Numbered from the stretch's first letter, positions 49,234 to 58,607 are shown. The stretch: 64,000 nucleotides of DNA from Fusibacter bizertensis (GCF_029914245.1 NZ_JARYZI010000001.1:62001-126000), one strand, 5' to 3'. Notes: generated by a model not told the origin, from the letters alone. Made by a program: numbers and translations.

Positions 49234-49944
49234 TTATTCGCCAGAAACAATTGTTCCAACGTTTTGTCCTTCACAAGCTTTCATAATATTCTCAGGAATA
49301 TTGAGGTCGAAAACAGCAATTGGTATATGATTGTCCATACAAAGTGTGATTGCTGTAAAATCCATAACACCTAATTTTTTATTGAGAATTTCACTATAAG
49401 ATAGCGTATCATATTTCTTAGCATCTGGATTTAGCATAGGATCTGAGTCATAAACACCATCAATCCTTTTAGCCAATAAAATCAATTCAGCATCCATCTC
49501 AGCAGCTCTAAGTGCAGCTGTAGTATCTGTAGAGAAAAACGGACTACCAGTACCTGCTGAAAAGATTACAACATCTCCTGCTTCAATGTACTGTACAGCT
49601 TTCTCGCGATTATAACTCTCAGCAAGAGGTGTCATTGGAATTGCACTAAGCATATGATTTTTAACACCTAAAAATTTTAAAGCGTCAGCCATGGCTAATG
49701 AGTTCATTACAGTTCCCATCATCCCCATATAATCAGCAGTAGTTCTTTCCATTCGTTTATTGCTTCTACCACGCCAAAAGTTTCCAGCACCAATAACAAC
49801 ACCAACTTGTATCCCTGCATCAGTAAGCTTTTTTACATAACCAGCTACATCTGCAACTACATCGTCGTCAACACCAAATCCTTTTTTACCTGCGAGTACT
49901 TCGCCACTTAATTTCAATATGACTCTTTTGTACTTATAGTCCAC
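49234..49944 (-). CDS. pyrH: Uridylate kinase (UMP kinase)
   Basis: PyrH phosphorylates UMP to UDP; it belongs to the amino-acid kinase family rather than the NMP kinases. The 236 residues show RVILKLSGEVLAGKKGFG, GVVIGAGNFWRG, and VIFSAGTGSPFFSTDTTAAL. A GTG start at 49944 follows GGGGG by eight bases. It has its own promoter (49968-49996) after the tsf terminator and heads the frr-uppS-cdsA-dxr-rseP-ispG-polC run. Confidence 0.97.
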   Translation of the reverse strand: MDYKYKRVILKLSGEVLAGKKGFGVDDDVVADVAGYVKKLTDAGIQVGVVIGAGNFWRGRSNKRMERTTADYMGMMGTVMNSLAMADALKFLGVKNHMLSAIPMTPLAESYNREKAVQYIEAGDVVIFSAGTGSPFFSTDTTAALRAAEMDAELILLAKRIDGVYDSDPMLNPDAKKYDTLSYSEILNKKLGVMDFTAITLCMDNHIPIAVFDLNIPENIMKACEGQNVGTIVSGE

Positions 49945-49967
49945 TTAAACTACCCCCGTTCACTCTT

Positions 49968-49996
49968 ATTCTACAGCAATTTATAGTGCCATTCAA
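49968..49996 (-). promoter_or_regulatory. Promoter of the pyrH operon
   Basis: TTGAAT (49991-49996), exactly 17 bases and TAGAAT (49968-49973) on the minus strand lie between the tsf terminator and pyrH. Confidence 0.65.
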
Positions 49997-50018
49997 ATAT
50001 TTTTTCCTTAAAAAAGAG

Positions 50019-50049
50019 AACACAGCTTTGTGTTCTCTTCGCTTATTTC
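50019..50049 (-). terminator. Terminator of tsf
   Basis: AAGAGAACACA-AAGC-TGTGTTCTCTT is a perfect 11-bp stem ending in six T on the minus strand, starting eight bases after the tsf stop. Confidence 0.92.
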
Positions 50050-50057
50050 TAATAAAA

Positions 50058-50705
50058 TTAACCTTGAAGTTGTTTAGCAACTTCTTCAGCAAAGTTTTCT
50101 TGTTTCTTTTCAAGGCCTTCACCAACTTCAAAACGTGAGAATCTTCTGATTGAAAGATTTTCGCCGATGAATGCAATTTTTTCTTTTAACAATTGACCAA
50201 CTGTTTTATCTGGATCTTTGATAAACGGTTGCTCAAGTAAACAAACTTCTTTATAATATTTAGCGATTCTTCCATCAACCATCTTGTCAACGATTTGAGC
50301 AGGTTTGCCTTCGTTAAGCGCTTGATTTCTAAGAATTTCTTTTTCTTTTTCGATAGCATCAGTTGGTACATCTTCAATTCTGATATATAAAGGATTTGCT
50401 GCAGCAACTTGCATTGCAATATCTTTACCAAACTCTTGGAAATCAGCATTTTTAGCAACGAAATCAGTTTCACTGTTAATTTCAACAATTACACCAATTC
50501 TACCACTGTGGATGTATGATGCAATAATACCTTCTGACGCAACACGATCCATTTTTTTAGCAGCTTTTGCAATACCTTTTTCTCTAAGATATTTAACAGC
50601 TTCTTCAATATTACCATTTGTTTCAACAAGCGCTTTTTTACAATCCATCATACCAGCGCCAGTAGTTTCTCTAAGTTCTTTTACCATTGAAGCAGTAACT
50701 TCCAT
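50058..50705 (-). CDS. tsf: Elongation factor Ts
   Basis: EF-Ts exchanges GDP for GTP on EF-Tu. The 215 residues show the N-terminal UBA-like domain ([26 protein letters not shown]-like [14 protein letters not shown]), the core [11 protein letters not shown] that inserts into EF-Tu, and a short C-terminal part. It is the compact type found in many clostridia, about 80 residues shorter than the Escherichia coli protein. GAGGAGGAACATT precedes ATG 50705; the upstream start at 50759 lies in the leader. Confidence 0.97.
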   Translation of the reverse strand: MEVTASMVKELRETTGAGMMDCKKALVETNGNIEEAVKYLREKGIAKAAKKMDRVASEGIIASYIHSGRIGVIVEINSETDFVAKNADFQEFGKDIAMQVAAANPLYIRIEDVPTDAIEKEKEILRNQALNEGKPAQIVDKMVDGRIAKYYKEVCLLEQPFIKDPDKTVGQLLKEKIAFIGENLSIRRFSRFEVGEGLEKKQENFAEEVAKQLQG

Positions 50706-50789
50706 AATGTTCCTCCTCTTGTACTTGGTATTTACTTTTGTAAAACTCCAAGAACTCAATCTTCAAGCTTTATCATAAAGTTTATGACT

Positions 50790-50818
50790 TAAAAAAGGTA
50801 AGAGTAAGACTCTTACCT
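50790..50818 (-). terminator. Terminator or attenuator between rpsB and tsf
   Basis: AGGTAAGAGT-CTT-ACTCTTACCT ends in six T on the minus strand. Since no clear tsf promoter was seen in the 85 bases that follow, partial readthrough from rpsB is likely. Confidence 0.85.
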
Positions 50819-50859
50819 CTCAAATTATCAATACAATTAACTTTTACTTGTTATATAAT

Positions 50860-51585
50860 TTATTCTGCTGGAACTTCAGCAACTGTTTCGTCAGTTAATT
50901 GCTCGCCTTGTTTAGCTTCAATAATAGCATCAGCCATTTTTCCAGCGATTAATTTTACTGCACGGATTGCATCATCATTACCTGGGATAACGAAATCAAC
51001 TTCGTCTGGATCACAGTTAGTATCTACGATAGCAACTACAGGAATTCCTAAAGTTTTAGCTTCTTGAATAGCAATTTTTTCTTTTTTAGGATCAACAACA
51101 AACATAACACTTGGAAGTTTGTGCATATCCTTGATTCCACCTAAGAATTTCTCAAGTTTTTCTTTTTCAGCTCTTAATTTAATAACTTCTTTTTTAGGAA
51201 GTGCTTCAAAAGTACCGTCTAACTCCATTTTTTCAAGTTTGAATAATAAATCGATTCTTTTCTTGATTGTTTTGTAGTTAGTTAACATACCACCTAACCA
51301 TCTTTGGTTAACGAAATACATACCTGATCTTCTAGCTTCAGTTTCGATAGCTTCTTGAGCTTGTTTTTTAGTACCAACAAATAATACAGTACCATTTTCA
51401 TCAACAACACTTTTAACAAAAGAATATGCATCTTCAACTTTACCTACAGTTTTTTGTAAGTCGATGATATAGATACCATTTCTTTCTGTGAAGATGTATT
51501 CAGCCATTTTAGGGTTCCATCTTCTTGTTTGGTGACCAAAGTGTACACCAGCTTCTAGTAATTCTTTCATTGAAATTACAGACAT
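50860..51585 (-). CDS. rpsB: 30S ribosomal protein S2
   Basis: S2 is a late-binding small-subunit protein. The 241 residues carry [62 protein letters not shown] and [24 protein letters not shown] site places ATG 51585, with a second AAGGAGG a little further upstream. A strong promoter (51690-51718) precedes it, and a roughly 100-base leader could hold an S2 control structure, though none was recognised. Confidence 0.98.
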   Translation of the reverse strand: MSVISMKELLEAGVHFGHQTRRWNPKMAEYIFTERNGIYIIDLQKTVGKVEDAYSFVKSVVDENGTVLFVGTKKQAQEAIETEARRSGMYFVNQRWLGGMLTNYKTIKKRIDLLFKLEKMELDGTFEALPKKEVIKLRAEKEKLEKFLGGIKDMHKLPSVMFVVDPKKEKIAIQEAKTLGIPVVAIVDTNCDPDEVDFVIPGNDDAIRAVKLIAGKMADAIIEAKQGEQLTDETVAEVPAE

Positions 51586-51689
51586 TTTTGTTCCTCCTCG
51601 TTTTTTTCCTCCTTGCTTTTCATCTTTTAATGGGACTTTACAGCAACACCATCAAAATTGAAGCAAGTGTGATTTTTATTACCTTGGAT

Positions 51690-51718
51690 ATTATACCACA
51701 GCAAAAGCTATAGTACAA
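51690..51718 (-). promoter_or_regulatory. Promoter of rpsB
   Basis: TTGTAC (51713-51718), 17 bases and TATAAT (51690-51695) with an extended TG form a strong sigma-A promoter that begins right after the stop codon of the upstream gene, separating rpsB from the motility genes. Confidence 0.8.
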
Positions 51719-51724
51719 CAAAAT

Positions 51725-52294
51725 TTATTTTTTAAGTGATAAGAGCAATTGAATCTCGCCCATACCAATTCCAAGCTCTCTAGCTATCTGTGCTAACGAT
51801 TTCCCAGTACTTCTCATTTCAATTATCTGATCAATAAGTTCTTGTTCATGATTATTATTTTTCCCTACTTCTAAAAGCTCCTGATCGGTAAAATCATTAT
51901 CTAGTAATACTTGTTTTTTATCATCATTTTTTTTGTTCATATTGCTAATGTTTGCTCTAATCTCACCTGTACTATTGTGGGGTTTAGGTTCCAAGTGACT
52001 TGAAATAATTTGTTTTTTCAAAGTCTCAATCATTTGATTGATAAGTTCTATTTCTTTATCATGAATACTATATTTGCCTTCTAAATCTGAAGCAATATCA
52101 TAAAAAGCCCTGTTCATCTCATCTATAGAAGATTGTAAATTTTCAAGCATATCAAAAAGATCGGAATCTTTATAAACTTTTGACTGTTCCAATAACATAG
52201 CTTGACTACGAACGGCTCTATTCAATTCAAAACGTATCAAAAAAATGGAACTGATAACAATAATCAGCCCAATTACAAAACTAACAATATACAT
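51725..52294 (-). CDS. DUF6115-like membrane-anchored protein of the motility locus
   Basis: The 189 residues have one N-terminal membrane helix (about 1-20), a charged coiled-coil region (about 35-100), a polar linker and a C-terminal helix-turn-helix-like motif (STGKSLAQIARELGIGMGEI). This layout matches a family often found after sigD/fapA in clostridia and annotated DUF6115; function is unknown. In Bacillus the same slot, between sigD and rpsB, holds ylxL, which has a comparable anchor-plus-helices design. It starts one base after the preceding gene. Confidence 0.65.
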   Translation of the reverse strand: MYIVSFVIGLIIVISSIFLIRFELNRAVRSQAMLLEQSKVYKDSDLFDMLENLQSSIDEMNRAFYDIASDLEGKYSIHDKEIELINQMIETLKKQIISSHLEPKPHNSTGEIRANISNMNKKNDDKKQVLLDNDFTDQELLEVGKNNNHEQELIDQIIEMRSTGKSLAQIARELGIGMGEIQLLLSLKK

Positions 52295-52295
52295 T

Positions 52296-52634
52296 TTACA
52301 CCTTCATATCAAAATGTGTCCCGAGAACACTTACTTTTTTATTCAGTTCTTGAGTTTTTTCATCTCCGTCTACATCATTTTTTTCTCTATCTGATTTGCC
52401 TTTACTGCGCTTTTTTCTCTTTTCTCGATCTTCTTCGTCTTCACTTTTTACGCGTCTCAAATCAGATCTTTCTGTATTATTAACTGTATGTGTCTTTAAA
52501 ACAATTTCTTCTTTGTTCCGTGTTTGTGCCTGTGCCAGTTCATTATCAAGTTTGCTGATTACTGTTTGTTTGGCAGAATGAATTTCCTGCGTTTTTTGAA
52601 CTACTATCTGCATATCAACTGGTCGAATAGACAT
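52296..52634 (-). CDS. Small conserved protein of the fapA-rpsB interval
   Basis: The 112-residue product begins MSIRPVDMQIVVQKTQEI and turns into a strongly charged, Lys/Arg/Glu/Asp-rich region (about 45-100) without membrane helix or signal. Similar small proteins starting MSIRP-D-Q occur next to fapA in other clostridia, to my recollection, but no function is known. GAGGTG lies seven bases before ATG 52634. It is tightly packed between fapA and the DUF6115-like gene, so probably under the same sigma-D promoter. Confidence 0.6.
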   Translation of the reverse strand: MSIRPVDMQIVVQKTQEIHSAKQTVISKLDNELAQAQTRNKEEIVLKTHTVNNTERSDLRRVKSEDEEDREKRKKRSKGKSDREKNDVDGDEKTQELNKKVSVLGTHFDMKV

Positions 52635-52652
52635 ATCAAGCACCTCAATTCA

Positions 52653-54035
52653 TTAATAACCTATCGCTACAACCTCACCTTTATCTTTCGTAATTACAGT
52701 ATGAGATAGCGCAAATTTCACATAATAACTTGTACTTCCTATTTTAACTCTTGTTCCAGGGTATATAGTTTTTGCTTTTAATTGAGCTCCACGGATATTA
52801 TTAACAAGTTCATTTAACATTTTTAATCTTAAACGCTTTTCAGATAATTTGCTATCCATATCCAAGAAACTTCCGCTGTACTTTTTAAGCATAAAGAGTG
52901 AACGCTCGTCATCTGGATTTTGATCAACTTTTATTTTGAGGATTTTAATTGATTTATCAAGTTTATCGTGCATTTCAATAAGTTCTTTAACCTCTATTGA
53001 TAAATTCTTCAGTTCATCAATAATTTCAACATCGACACCCATCTTTATCGAAGTTATAATTCCCATTTCGGAGCCAACAACATTTGCCTCAATATCACTT
53101 TTACTTGTTATTTCACCACCAACGATTAAGCCTTTTTTTCCTTTTACGGTAATCTTACCATCAGATTTCACAATACTGTTCATGATGGCTCCAGTTTCTA
53201 TGTCCCCTCTACAAACAATTGTTGCACTATTGATAAAATTACTAGTTAATTGTCCCTCACAATATATATCTGCTTCATCATGACCCTGTATCCCTCTAGA
53301 AATCACAATATTTGAATTAGATTTTAGTGTTGCACCTTCTACGACACCATTAATCACCAAATCACCTTCGCATTCTATTGAATAGCCATTAGTGACATTG
53401 CCATTTACAATTACTTGTCCTTGAAAGTTTATATTTCCTGTCTCAACGCCTACATCACCTTTAATTTCTAGCATCTGAATAACAGCTATTTTATCATTAT
53501 CTACCGTAACGGTTCCGTCAACATCTGCTATGGCGTTTAAACCATCAGCAGAAAGTGTTATGTTTTTACCAATTTTAAAGACGGCCTCTTTGCCATCTTT
53601 CGCTCTAATCACTTTCCCAGTTACTGTTGTTCCATTTTTTCCTTTAGTAGCAGGTGTTTTAACAGCCAAAACATCACCTTGTTTAACCGTCTCAACAAAT
53701 CCCATGTTTTTAAAATCAACTCTTCCATCATCTAAAATCTGAGGTTTAGCACGATGCTCTTTGTTGAAAGTTAAATCAATAGTTGCATCTTTACCATTTT
53801 CATGAGGAATACCTTCAGCAACTATTTCATTAAAAACTGTATTTCCATTTTTACATATTGCTTCAATAATATTATATTTTAACCCAAAAATAATATTTTT
53901 ATCTTTTAAGACCTTCACGATCTCATCCGCTTTGATAGATACACCAGGCGATAAAAACTCAACCGAGATAAAGGCCTTATAATAGTCATCAGATATTCTT
54001 ACTGAAATATCAAATTTACTCTTAGCTTCGCTCAT
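52653..54035 (-). CDS. fapA: FapA family protein (DUF342, flagellar assembly protein A)
   Basis: The 460 residues have an N-terminal FapA domain, a beta-helical polymer-like middle (about 150-310) in which hexapeptide-like turns repeat (VIVNGNVTNGYSIECEGDLV, VISRGIQGHDEADIYCEGQL) and a C-terminal coiled coil. The family is widespread near flagellar and polar-localisation genes; DUF342 proteins have been linked to surface assembly and localisation, but no biochemical activity is known. AAGGGGGAAATA precedes ATG 54035. A sigma-D-type promoter lies about 70 bases upstream. Confidence 0.88.
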   Translation of the reverse strand: MSEAKSKFDISVRISDDYYKAFISVEFLSPGVSIKADEIVKVLKDKNIIFGLKYNIIEAICKNGNTVFNEIVAEGIPHENGKDATIDLTFNKEHRAKPQILDDGRVDFKNMGFVETVKQGDVLAVKTPATKGKNGTTVTGKVIRAKDGKEAVFKIGKNITLSADGLNAIADVDGTVTVDNDKIAVIQMLEIKGDVGVETGNINFQGQVIVNGNVTNGYSIECEGDLVINGVVEGATLKSNSNIVISRGIQGHDEADIYCEGQLTSNFINSATIVCRGDIETGAIMNSIVKSDGKITVKGKKGLIVGGEITSKSDIEANVVGSEMGIITSIKMGVDVEIIDELKNLSIEVKELIEMHDKLDKSIKILKIKVDQNPDDERSLFMLKKYSGSFLDMDSKLSEKRLRLKMLNELVNNIRGAQLKAKTIYPGTRVKIGSTSYYVKFALSHTVITKDKGEVVAIGY

Positions 54036-54101
54036 TATTTCCCCCTTAGAAACAAAAAGTTGATTGTTTTATAATACATACATTAACCGTTTATACTATA
54101 T

Positions 54102-54128
54102 CTATCGGCATAAACATATGTTTTTATA
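54102..54128 (-). promoter_or_regulatory. Sigma-D (sigma-28) type promoter of fapA
   Basis: GCCGATAG (54102-54109 on the minus strand) matches the sigma-D -10 GCCGATAT in seven of eight bases. TATA lies 15 bases upstream (54125-54128), and TAAA, the consensus -35, at 13. It sits in the 178-base gap between sigD and fapA. Confidence 0.65.
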
Positions 54129-54213
54129 ATAAAATTATAACATATTTTTAGGATTAACAAAATATTATAAAAAACACATCTATTTCTGCAATCAATAGAG
54201 AAACAAATGCGCC

Positions 54214-54945
54214 TTAGTATAGACTACTTAATGATATTTTTAGCTTAGCAATCGCTTTTGTATGAATCTGAGAAACTCTTGATTCTGAGATACCTAATAT
54301 CTCAGCAATTTCTTTATATGTGAGCTCTGAATAATAATACAGCTGCATAACTTTCTTTTCTTTCTCAGGTAACTTATCTATAGTTTCAGCGAGAATTCGC
54401 TTTACTTCACGGTCGGTATAATTATCTTCAGGTTGAAAATCAACAGAATCTGAAGCAATATCAAAATTGGAATTATCTTCTAGTCGTTCTTCTAATGAAA
54501 CAACAGAATATGTTGTCACTTCCCCTATAAGCTTACCGTACTCTTCCATACTAACGCCAAGTTCTTTTGCAATATGTTCATCGGTCATATCATTACCGTA
54601 AACTTTTTGAACCCTACTTATGGCTTCTTCAACACGTTTGTATTTTTGCCTTGTACTTCTTGGAATCCAATCCATATGCCTAATTTGATCTATAATAGCA
54701 CCTCGGATTCTGATATTTGCGTATGTCTCAAATTTAATCTGTTTCTTGTGATCAAATTTTTCAATTGCATCAATCAACCCTATAATGCCATAACCAAGTA
54801 AATCATCAAATTCAACATGGGCATTATAACTTGTATAAAGTCTACCCGCAATTATTTTGACCAAAGCAACATAATGAATAATAAGTTCGTCTTTAGCTTC
54901 TTTTATGTTTCGTTCTTTGTAATTGATCCAAAGCTGCTCTGTCAT
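54214..54945 (-). CDS. sigD: Flagellar RNA polymerase sigma factor SigD/FliA
   Basis: Sigma-D (sigma-28) directs late flagellar and chemotaxis transcription. The 243 residues show region 2 (FDDLLGYGIIGLIDAIEKFD, KFETYANIRIRGAIIDQIR, DWIPRSTRQ), region 3 and region 4 with LPEKEKKVMQLYYYSELTYK and EILGISESRVSQIHTKA. GAAGGTG places ATG 54945; the upstream ATG at 54960 lacks a site. It is preceded by cheD and followed by a promoter of its own type, so it likely drives the next three genes. Confidence 0.95.
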   Translation of the reverse strand: MTEQLWINYKERNIKEAKDELIIHYVALVKIIAGRLYTSYNAHVEFDDLLGYGIIGLIDAIEKFDHKKQIKFETYANIRIRGAIIDQIRHMDWIPRSTRQKYKRVEEAISRVQKVYGNDMTDEHIAKELGVSMEEYGKLIGEVTTYSVVSLEERLEDNSNFDIASDSVDFQPEDNYTDREVKRILAETIDKLPEKEKKVMQLYYYSELTYKEIAEILGISESRVSQIHTKAIAKLKISLSSLY

Positions 54946-54962
54946 GTATAACACCTTCAATT

Positions 54963-55448
54963 TTAGATTTCCTTTATTCCTTTACCTGCTGTTTTGATAA
55001 TAAGCTTTCCATTTTCGCTATAAAATTCAATTGTTCTACCAAAGTTTCCTCCAGTGTCATCCGCTTTTATTGGAATGCCCATGTTTTTTAATATTTCTCT
55101 CACAGCCTCAGCATTTCGCTCACCTATTTTCATAGAATCATTCTGTGAAGTAAATGAGAACATCTGTGCACCACCTGCAATTTTAGCTACAAATCTAGAT
55201 TTTCTCGCACCTAGTTTTTCCATTTGATCAATGAGTTCTACAATGGCTGTATCTGCAAATTTTGCAACATTTTCGTTTTTTCTGATGGCTTTGCTGGATG
55301 GCAACATTATATGTGCCATCCCAGTAACCTTTGTTGTCGCATCATAAAGGCAGATTCCAACACAAGAACCAAGTCCTAAAGTTGTTAGCGCATCAGGATG
55401 CGAAACAACTTTAAGATCTGCCATCCCAACTTTTACCATGGTGCTCAT
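54963..55448 (-). CDS. cheD: Chemoreceptor glutamine deamidase CheD
   Basis: CheD deamidates Gln residues of chemoreceptors and binds CheC, raising its phosphatase activity. The 161 residues contain the catalytic Cys in LGLGSCVGICLYD, the His in GMAHIMLP, and KIAGGAQMF. The start overlaps the cheC stop as ATGA, showing translational coupling. Together with CheC it indicates the Bacillus-type adaptation system rather than CheZ. Confidence 0.95.
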   Translation of the reverse strand: MSTMVKVGMADLKVVSHPDALTTLGLGSCVGICLYDATTKVTGMAHIMLPSSKAIRKNENVAKFADTAIVELIDQMEKLGARKSRFVAKIAGGAQMFSFTSQNDSMKIGERNAEAVREILKNMGIPIKADDTGGNFGRTIEFYSENGKLIIKTAGKGIKEI

Positions 55449-56065
55449 AGTGTCACTCCCAGGCTTCCTAATAAGATTTCATATGAATCTAAGTCCGGAA
55501 TTAGGAAAAAGTAGCCATCGACACTTTTTGCCTCTAGGACCTCGATGAATTCATTTTGAATAATCATTACATTGTCACTTAACTGACCGAAATGTATTGC
55601 TGGGACGCTTAGAATAGCGCCTGCCATATCAATCGAAAGTGCAGGTATAGAAATTTTAATTTTCAAATTCGTCAATCCAGATAATGATGAAATATATGAC
55701 CCCGCTAAAATATTACCTATTTCTTTTAAAGCAGAAACAGTAAATTCATCAAAATCAGCATTTTCACGCGGCATCAACAAATCAACTAAATTAAAAGCTG
55801 ACTTTTGATCAAGAACGAACATAATGCTCCCTGTCATGTCACCTTCAATTTTAAAGAAAATACCACAAACAACGTTTTCGGGTCCCCCAAGTAGTTCAGG
55901 TACTTGATCAAAATCAAGTAACTTAACTACCGGTACCTTCATATCTATTTTTTTGTCTATCATTTTAGCAAGAGAAGTCGCTGCATTACCAGCACCAATA
56001 TTGCCAATTTCTCTTAATACATCAAGAATAATCGTGTTATTCATGTTATCAAATTCAAATCCCAT
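55445..56065 (-). CDS. cheC: CheY-P phosphatase CheC
   Basis: CheC dephosphorylates CheY-P during adaptation. The 206 residues contain both active-site motifs of the family, EIGNIGAGNAATSLA and EIGNILAGSYISSLS, each with the paired Glu and Asn. The full-length, two-site form is typical of Bacillus and clostridia. It lies nine bases after cheW. No cheY or cheX is in the window. Confidence 0.94.
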   Translation of the reverse strand: MGFEFDNMNNTIILDVLREIGNIGAGNAATSLAKMIDKKIDMKVPVVKLLDFDQVPELLGGPENVVCGIFFKIEGDMTGSIMFVLDQKSAFNLVDLLMPRENADFDEFTVSALKEIGNILAGSYISSLSGLTNLKIKISIPALSIDMAGAILSVPAIHFGQLSDNVMIIQNEFIEVLEAKSVDGYFFLIPDLDSYEILLGSLGVTL

Positions 56066-56074
56066 TGAAGTCTC

Positions 56075-56512
56075 CTATTCAACGTGCTCAATATTGAGCA
56101 CCTTGTATAAATCTATCAACATGATAATGCGACCATTTTTTTTGCCAATGTTTTTAATGAATTCATTGTTAATTTCTTTCTTTACATTTGGCGCAGCATC
56201 AATATCATCTTCCATAATTTGCAACACTTCAGATGATGAATCAACCAACATACCAATCTTGTTTTCATCCAAATTAACGATGATTATTCTAGATTCTTCT
56301 GAAGTTGGTTTTTTATCAAGACCAAATCTTGCTCTTAGATCTACAACTGGTACAATAATACCTCTTAAATTTACGACACCTTTAATATAATTAAGTGTAT
56401 ATGGAATTCTAGTAATTGGTAATACTTTTTCTATATTCTCAACATTTTGTATGTTGATACCATAATACTCTTGATTTAGTCTAAAGGTTACAAACTCTCT
56501 GATTTCGCTCAT
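56075..56512 (-). CDS. cheW: Chemotaxis coupling protein CheW
   Basis: CheW links receptors to CheA. The 145 residues form a single CheW domain: FVTFRLNQEYYGINIQNVEN, YIKGVVNLRGIIVPVVDLR and GMLVDSSSEVL. Two adjacent ATG codons (56515, 56512) follow AGAGGTGAT; the second has the better spacing of seven bases. The longer frame to 56551 overlaps cheA and lacks a ribosome binding site. Confidence 0.95.
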   Translation of the reverse strand: MSEIREFVTFRLNQEYYGINIQNVENIEKVLPITRIPYTLNYIKGVVNLRGIIVPVVDLRARFGLDKKPTSEESRIIIVNLDENKIGMLVDSSSEVLQIMEDDIDAAPNVKKEINNEFIKNIGKKNGRIIMLIDLYKVLNIEHVE

Positions 56513-56525
56513 CATATCACCTCTG

Positions 56526-58607
56526 TTAGAATAATTGGTTAGGATCGACAATAAGTGCTACACTACCATTTCCTAATATAGTAGCACCCGCTATCGCTTT
56601 AATGCCTGTTAAATATTTACCCAGTGATTTAATAACGATTTCTTGTTGTCCGATGAGACTATCAACAACTAAACCAGCCTCTATATCACCTTTCTTAACA
56701 ATAACAACAATTAGTTCATCAAGTTCTTCGTGATCATATTCAATATCTAAAACATCTTTCATGCGAATAATTGGCAATGTTTTGTTTCTGTAAAGAACAA
56801 CTTCTTGATCTTGAACCATAGTGATTTTGTTTGTTTCGATTGTTGTAATTTCTTTAATATTGTTAAGTGGAATAGCAAATTTTTCTTCATTTAAATTAAC
56901 CATTAGTGCTTGGATAATTGCAAGAGTAAGTGGCAACCTAATAACAAACTTACTGCCTTGTCCCATATTTGAAACGACTTCAACAGTACCGTTAATTGCT
57001 TCAATCTTAGATTTTACAACATCTAGACCAACGCCTCTACCTGATAAATCGGTAACTTTATCTACAGTACTAAATCCTGCCTTAAACAGCAAATTGATAA
57101 GCTCTTTATCTGGCATTACATCTGCTTCTTCTTTAGTTACTATATTTTTTTCAATCGCTTTGCGTTTAATGACTTCAGGATTAATTCCTTTACCATCATC
57201 TTCAACTTCGATAACTACAGTATTGCCATCTGGATATGCTCTAAGAGCAACAAAACCAGTTTCCTCTTTTCCAAGTTTAGCTCTCTCAGCAGGAGATTCT
57301 ATACCATGATCCAAAGAGTTTCTAATTAAATGAATTAATGGGTCTCCAATTTCATCAATAACAGTTCTATCAACTTCAGTTTCCTCACCTGACATAAATA
57401 GCTTAATATTTTTGCCAAGTTCTCTCGATAGGTCACGAACCAATCTAGGGAATCTATTAAAGGTTCTTTCAACCGGAACCATTCTAACTTTCATAACTGC
57501 ATCATGAAGACTAGTTGTAATGCGTTCAAGATACTCGATTGCTTCATTCATATTATTTTTATTGCCTTGATCATCAGATTTCTGACTAGTTGTATCGAGA
57601 TCTTCAAGTCTCGTCTTAATAATAATCAACTCACTTACAAGGTTCATAAGGTTATCTAATCTGCCAATTTCAACACGAACAGTTTTAGAAGTTTTTCCTT
57701 TTTCGCCTTTGCTTTGACTGTCTTCTTTAGTTTTAAGTTCAGACTCTTTCACTTCAACGTGTTCAAGGTCTACTTCTACATCTTCTTTCTTTTCCTCTAC
57801 AGCAAACTCTATCTCAGTAAGAGGTTTTACTACAACAGCAGAAAGTTCAGAAATCCTCATCAGTTCAGTGTGAACATAACTCTCATCAAGTTTACTAAAA
57901 TAAAGAATTTCAAATGAATCATCAAATCTTTCATCTTCTATTTCTTCAGCCAAGGGATATGATTTTAGAATTTCTCCAAATCTCTCGAGTGTATTAAAAA
58001 CTATAAAAGCTCTTGCAGCTTTAAGCATACAACCGCTATCCAAAGTAATCTTGATAAGATAAGGTTTAACTCCCATCTCAAAAGCTTTATTTAACAAACT
58101 ATCAATATCATTTAAAGGGATATGAAAATCACCTTCATCGGTTGAAGTTGTTGAAGTACTACTTGGTTGAACAGATTCGTCTTTTTTTGTTTTTGGTTTA
58201 TCAGATGGTGAGCCAACTGTGCTTTTGTTTTCTGCAATAAAAGCAAGCTTCTTAACAAGTTCAGAAGAATCCAAATCACCTTCTTTGCCTGTTTTTTCGA
58301 GATTTTCAATATATTCTTCCAATGCATCAAAGCATTCAAACAATATATCAACGATTGTGCTATCCACTTTTAAAACACCATTTCTTACTAAATCGAGTAC
58401 ATTTTCCATCTTATGTGTTAAATCTGCAACTTTTGTGAACCCCATCGTCCCTGACATGCCTTTAAGTGTATGGGCAATTCTGAAAATTTCACCTAAATGT
58501 GATAAATTCTCTACGTCGCCTTCAAGTATGAGAAGGATTTCATTCATTGTCTGTAAATGCTCTTTTGATTCATCGATAAATATTTCTAAATATTGACTCA
58601 TATCCAT
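56526..58607 (-). CDS. cheA: Chemotaxis histidine kinase CheA
   Basis: CheA phosphorylates CheY and CheB. The 693 residues follow the five-domain plan: HPt domain with phosphorylated His46 in RIAHTLKGMSGTMGF; a variable P2 region (about 165-270) with Glu/Lys-rich linkers; the dimerisation helices (LDNLMNLVSELIIIKTRLED); the ATPase with GDPLIHLIRNSLDHGIE (N box), VEDDGKGI (G1) and DLSGRGVGLDVV (G2); and a C-terminal CheW-like regulatory domain. ATG 58607 lies eight bases after GGAGGTG; GTG 58613 would be too close to it. Confidence 0.96.
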   Translation of the reverse strand: MDMSQYLEIFIDESKEHLQTMNEILLILEGDVENLSHLGEIFRIAHTLKGMSGTMGFTKVADLTHKMENVLDLVRNGVLKVDSTIVDILFECFDALEEYIENLEKTGKEGDLDSSELVKKLAFIAENKSTVGSPSDKPKTKKDESVQPSSTSTTSTDEGDFHIPLNDIDSLLNKAFEMGVKPYLIKITLDSGCMLKAARAFIVFNTLERFGEILKSYPLAEEIEDERFDDSFEILYFSKLDESYVHTELMRISELSAVVVKPLTEIEFAVEEKKEDVEVDLEHVEVKESELKTKEDSQSKGEKGKTSKTVRVEIGRLDNLMNLVSELIIIKTRLEDLDTTSQKSDDQGNKNNMNEAIEYLERITTSLHDAVMKVRMVPVERTFNRFPRLVRDLSRELGKNIKLFMSGEETEVDRTVIDEIGDPLIHLIRNSLDHGIESPAERAKLGKEETGFVALRAYPDGNTVVIEVEDDGKGINPEVIKRKAIEKNIVTKEEADVMPDKELINLLFKAGFSTVDKVTDLSGRGVGLDVVKSKIEAINGTVEVVSNMGQGSKFVIRLPLTLAIIQALMVNLNEEKFAIPLNNIKEITTIETNKITMVQDQEVVLYRNKTLPIIRMKDVLDIEYDHEELDELIVVIVKKGDIEAGLVVDSLIGQQEIVIKSLGKYLTGIKAIAGATILGNGSVALIVDPNQLF

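Noticed and set aside
56821-57309. A 162-residue plus-strand frame inside cheA, and similar plus-strand frames inside infB, cheB and fapA
   Set aside because: They are antisense shadows of well-conserved genes, Ser/Thr/Ile/Pro-rich, without ribosome binding sites.
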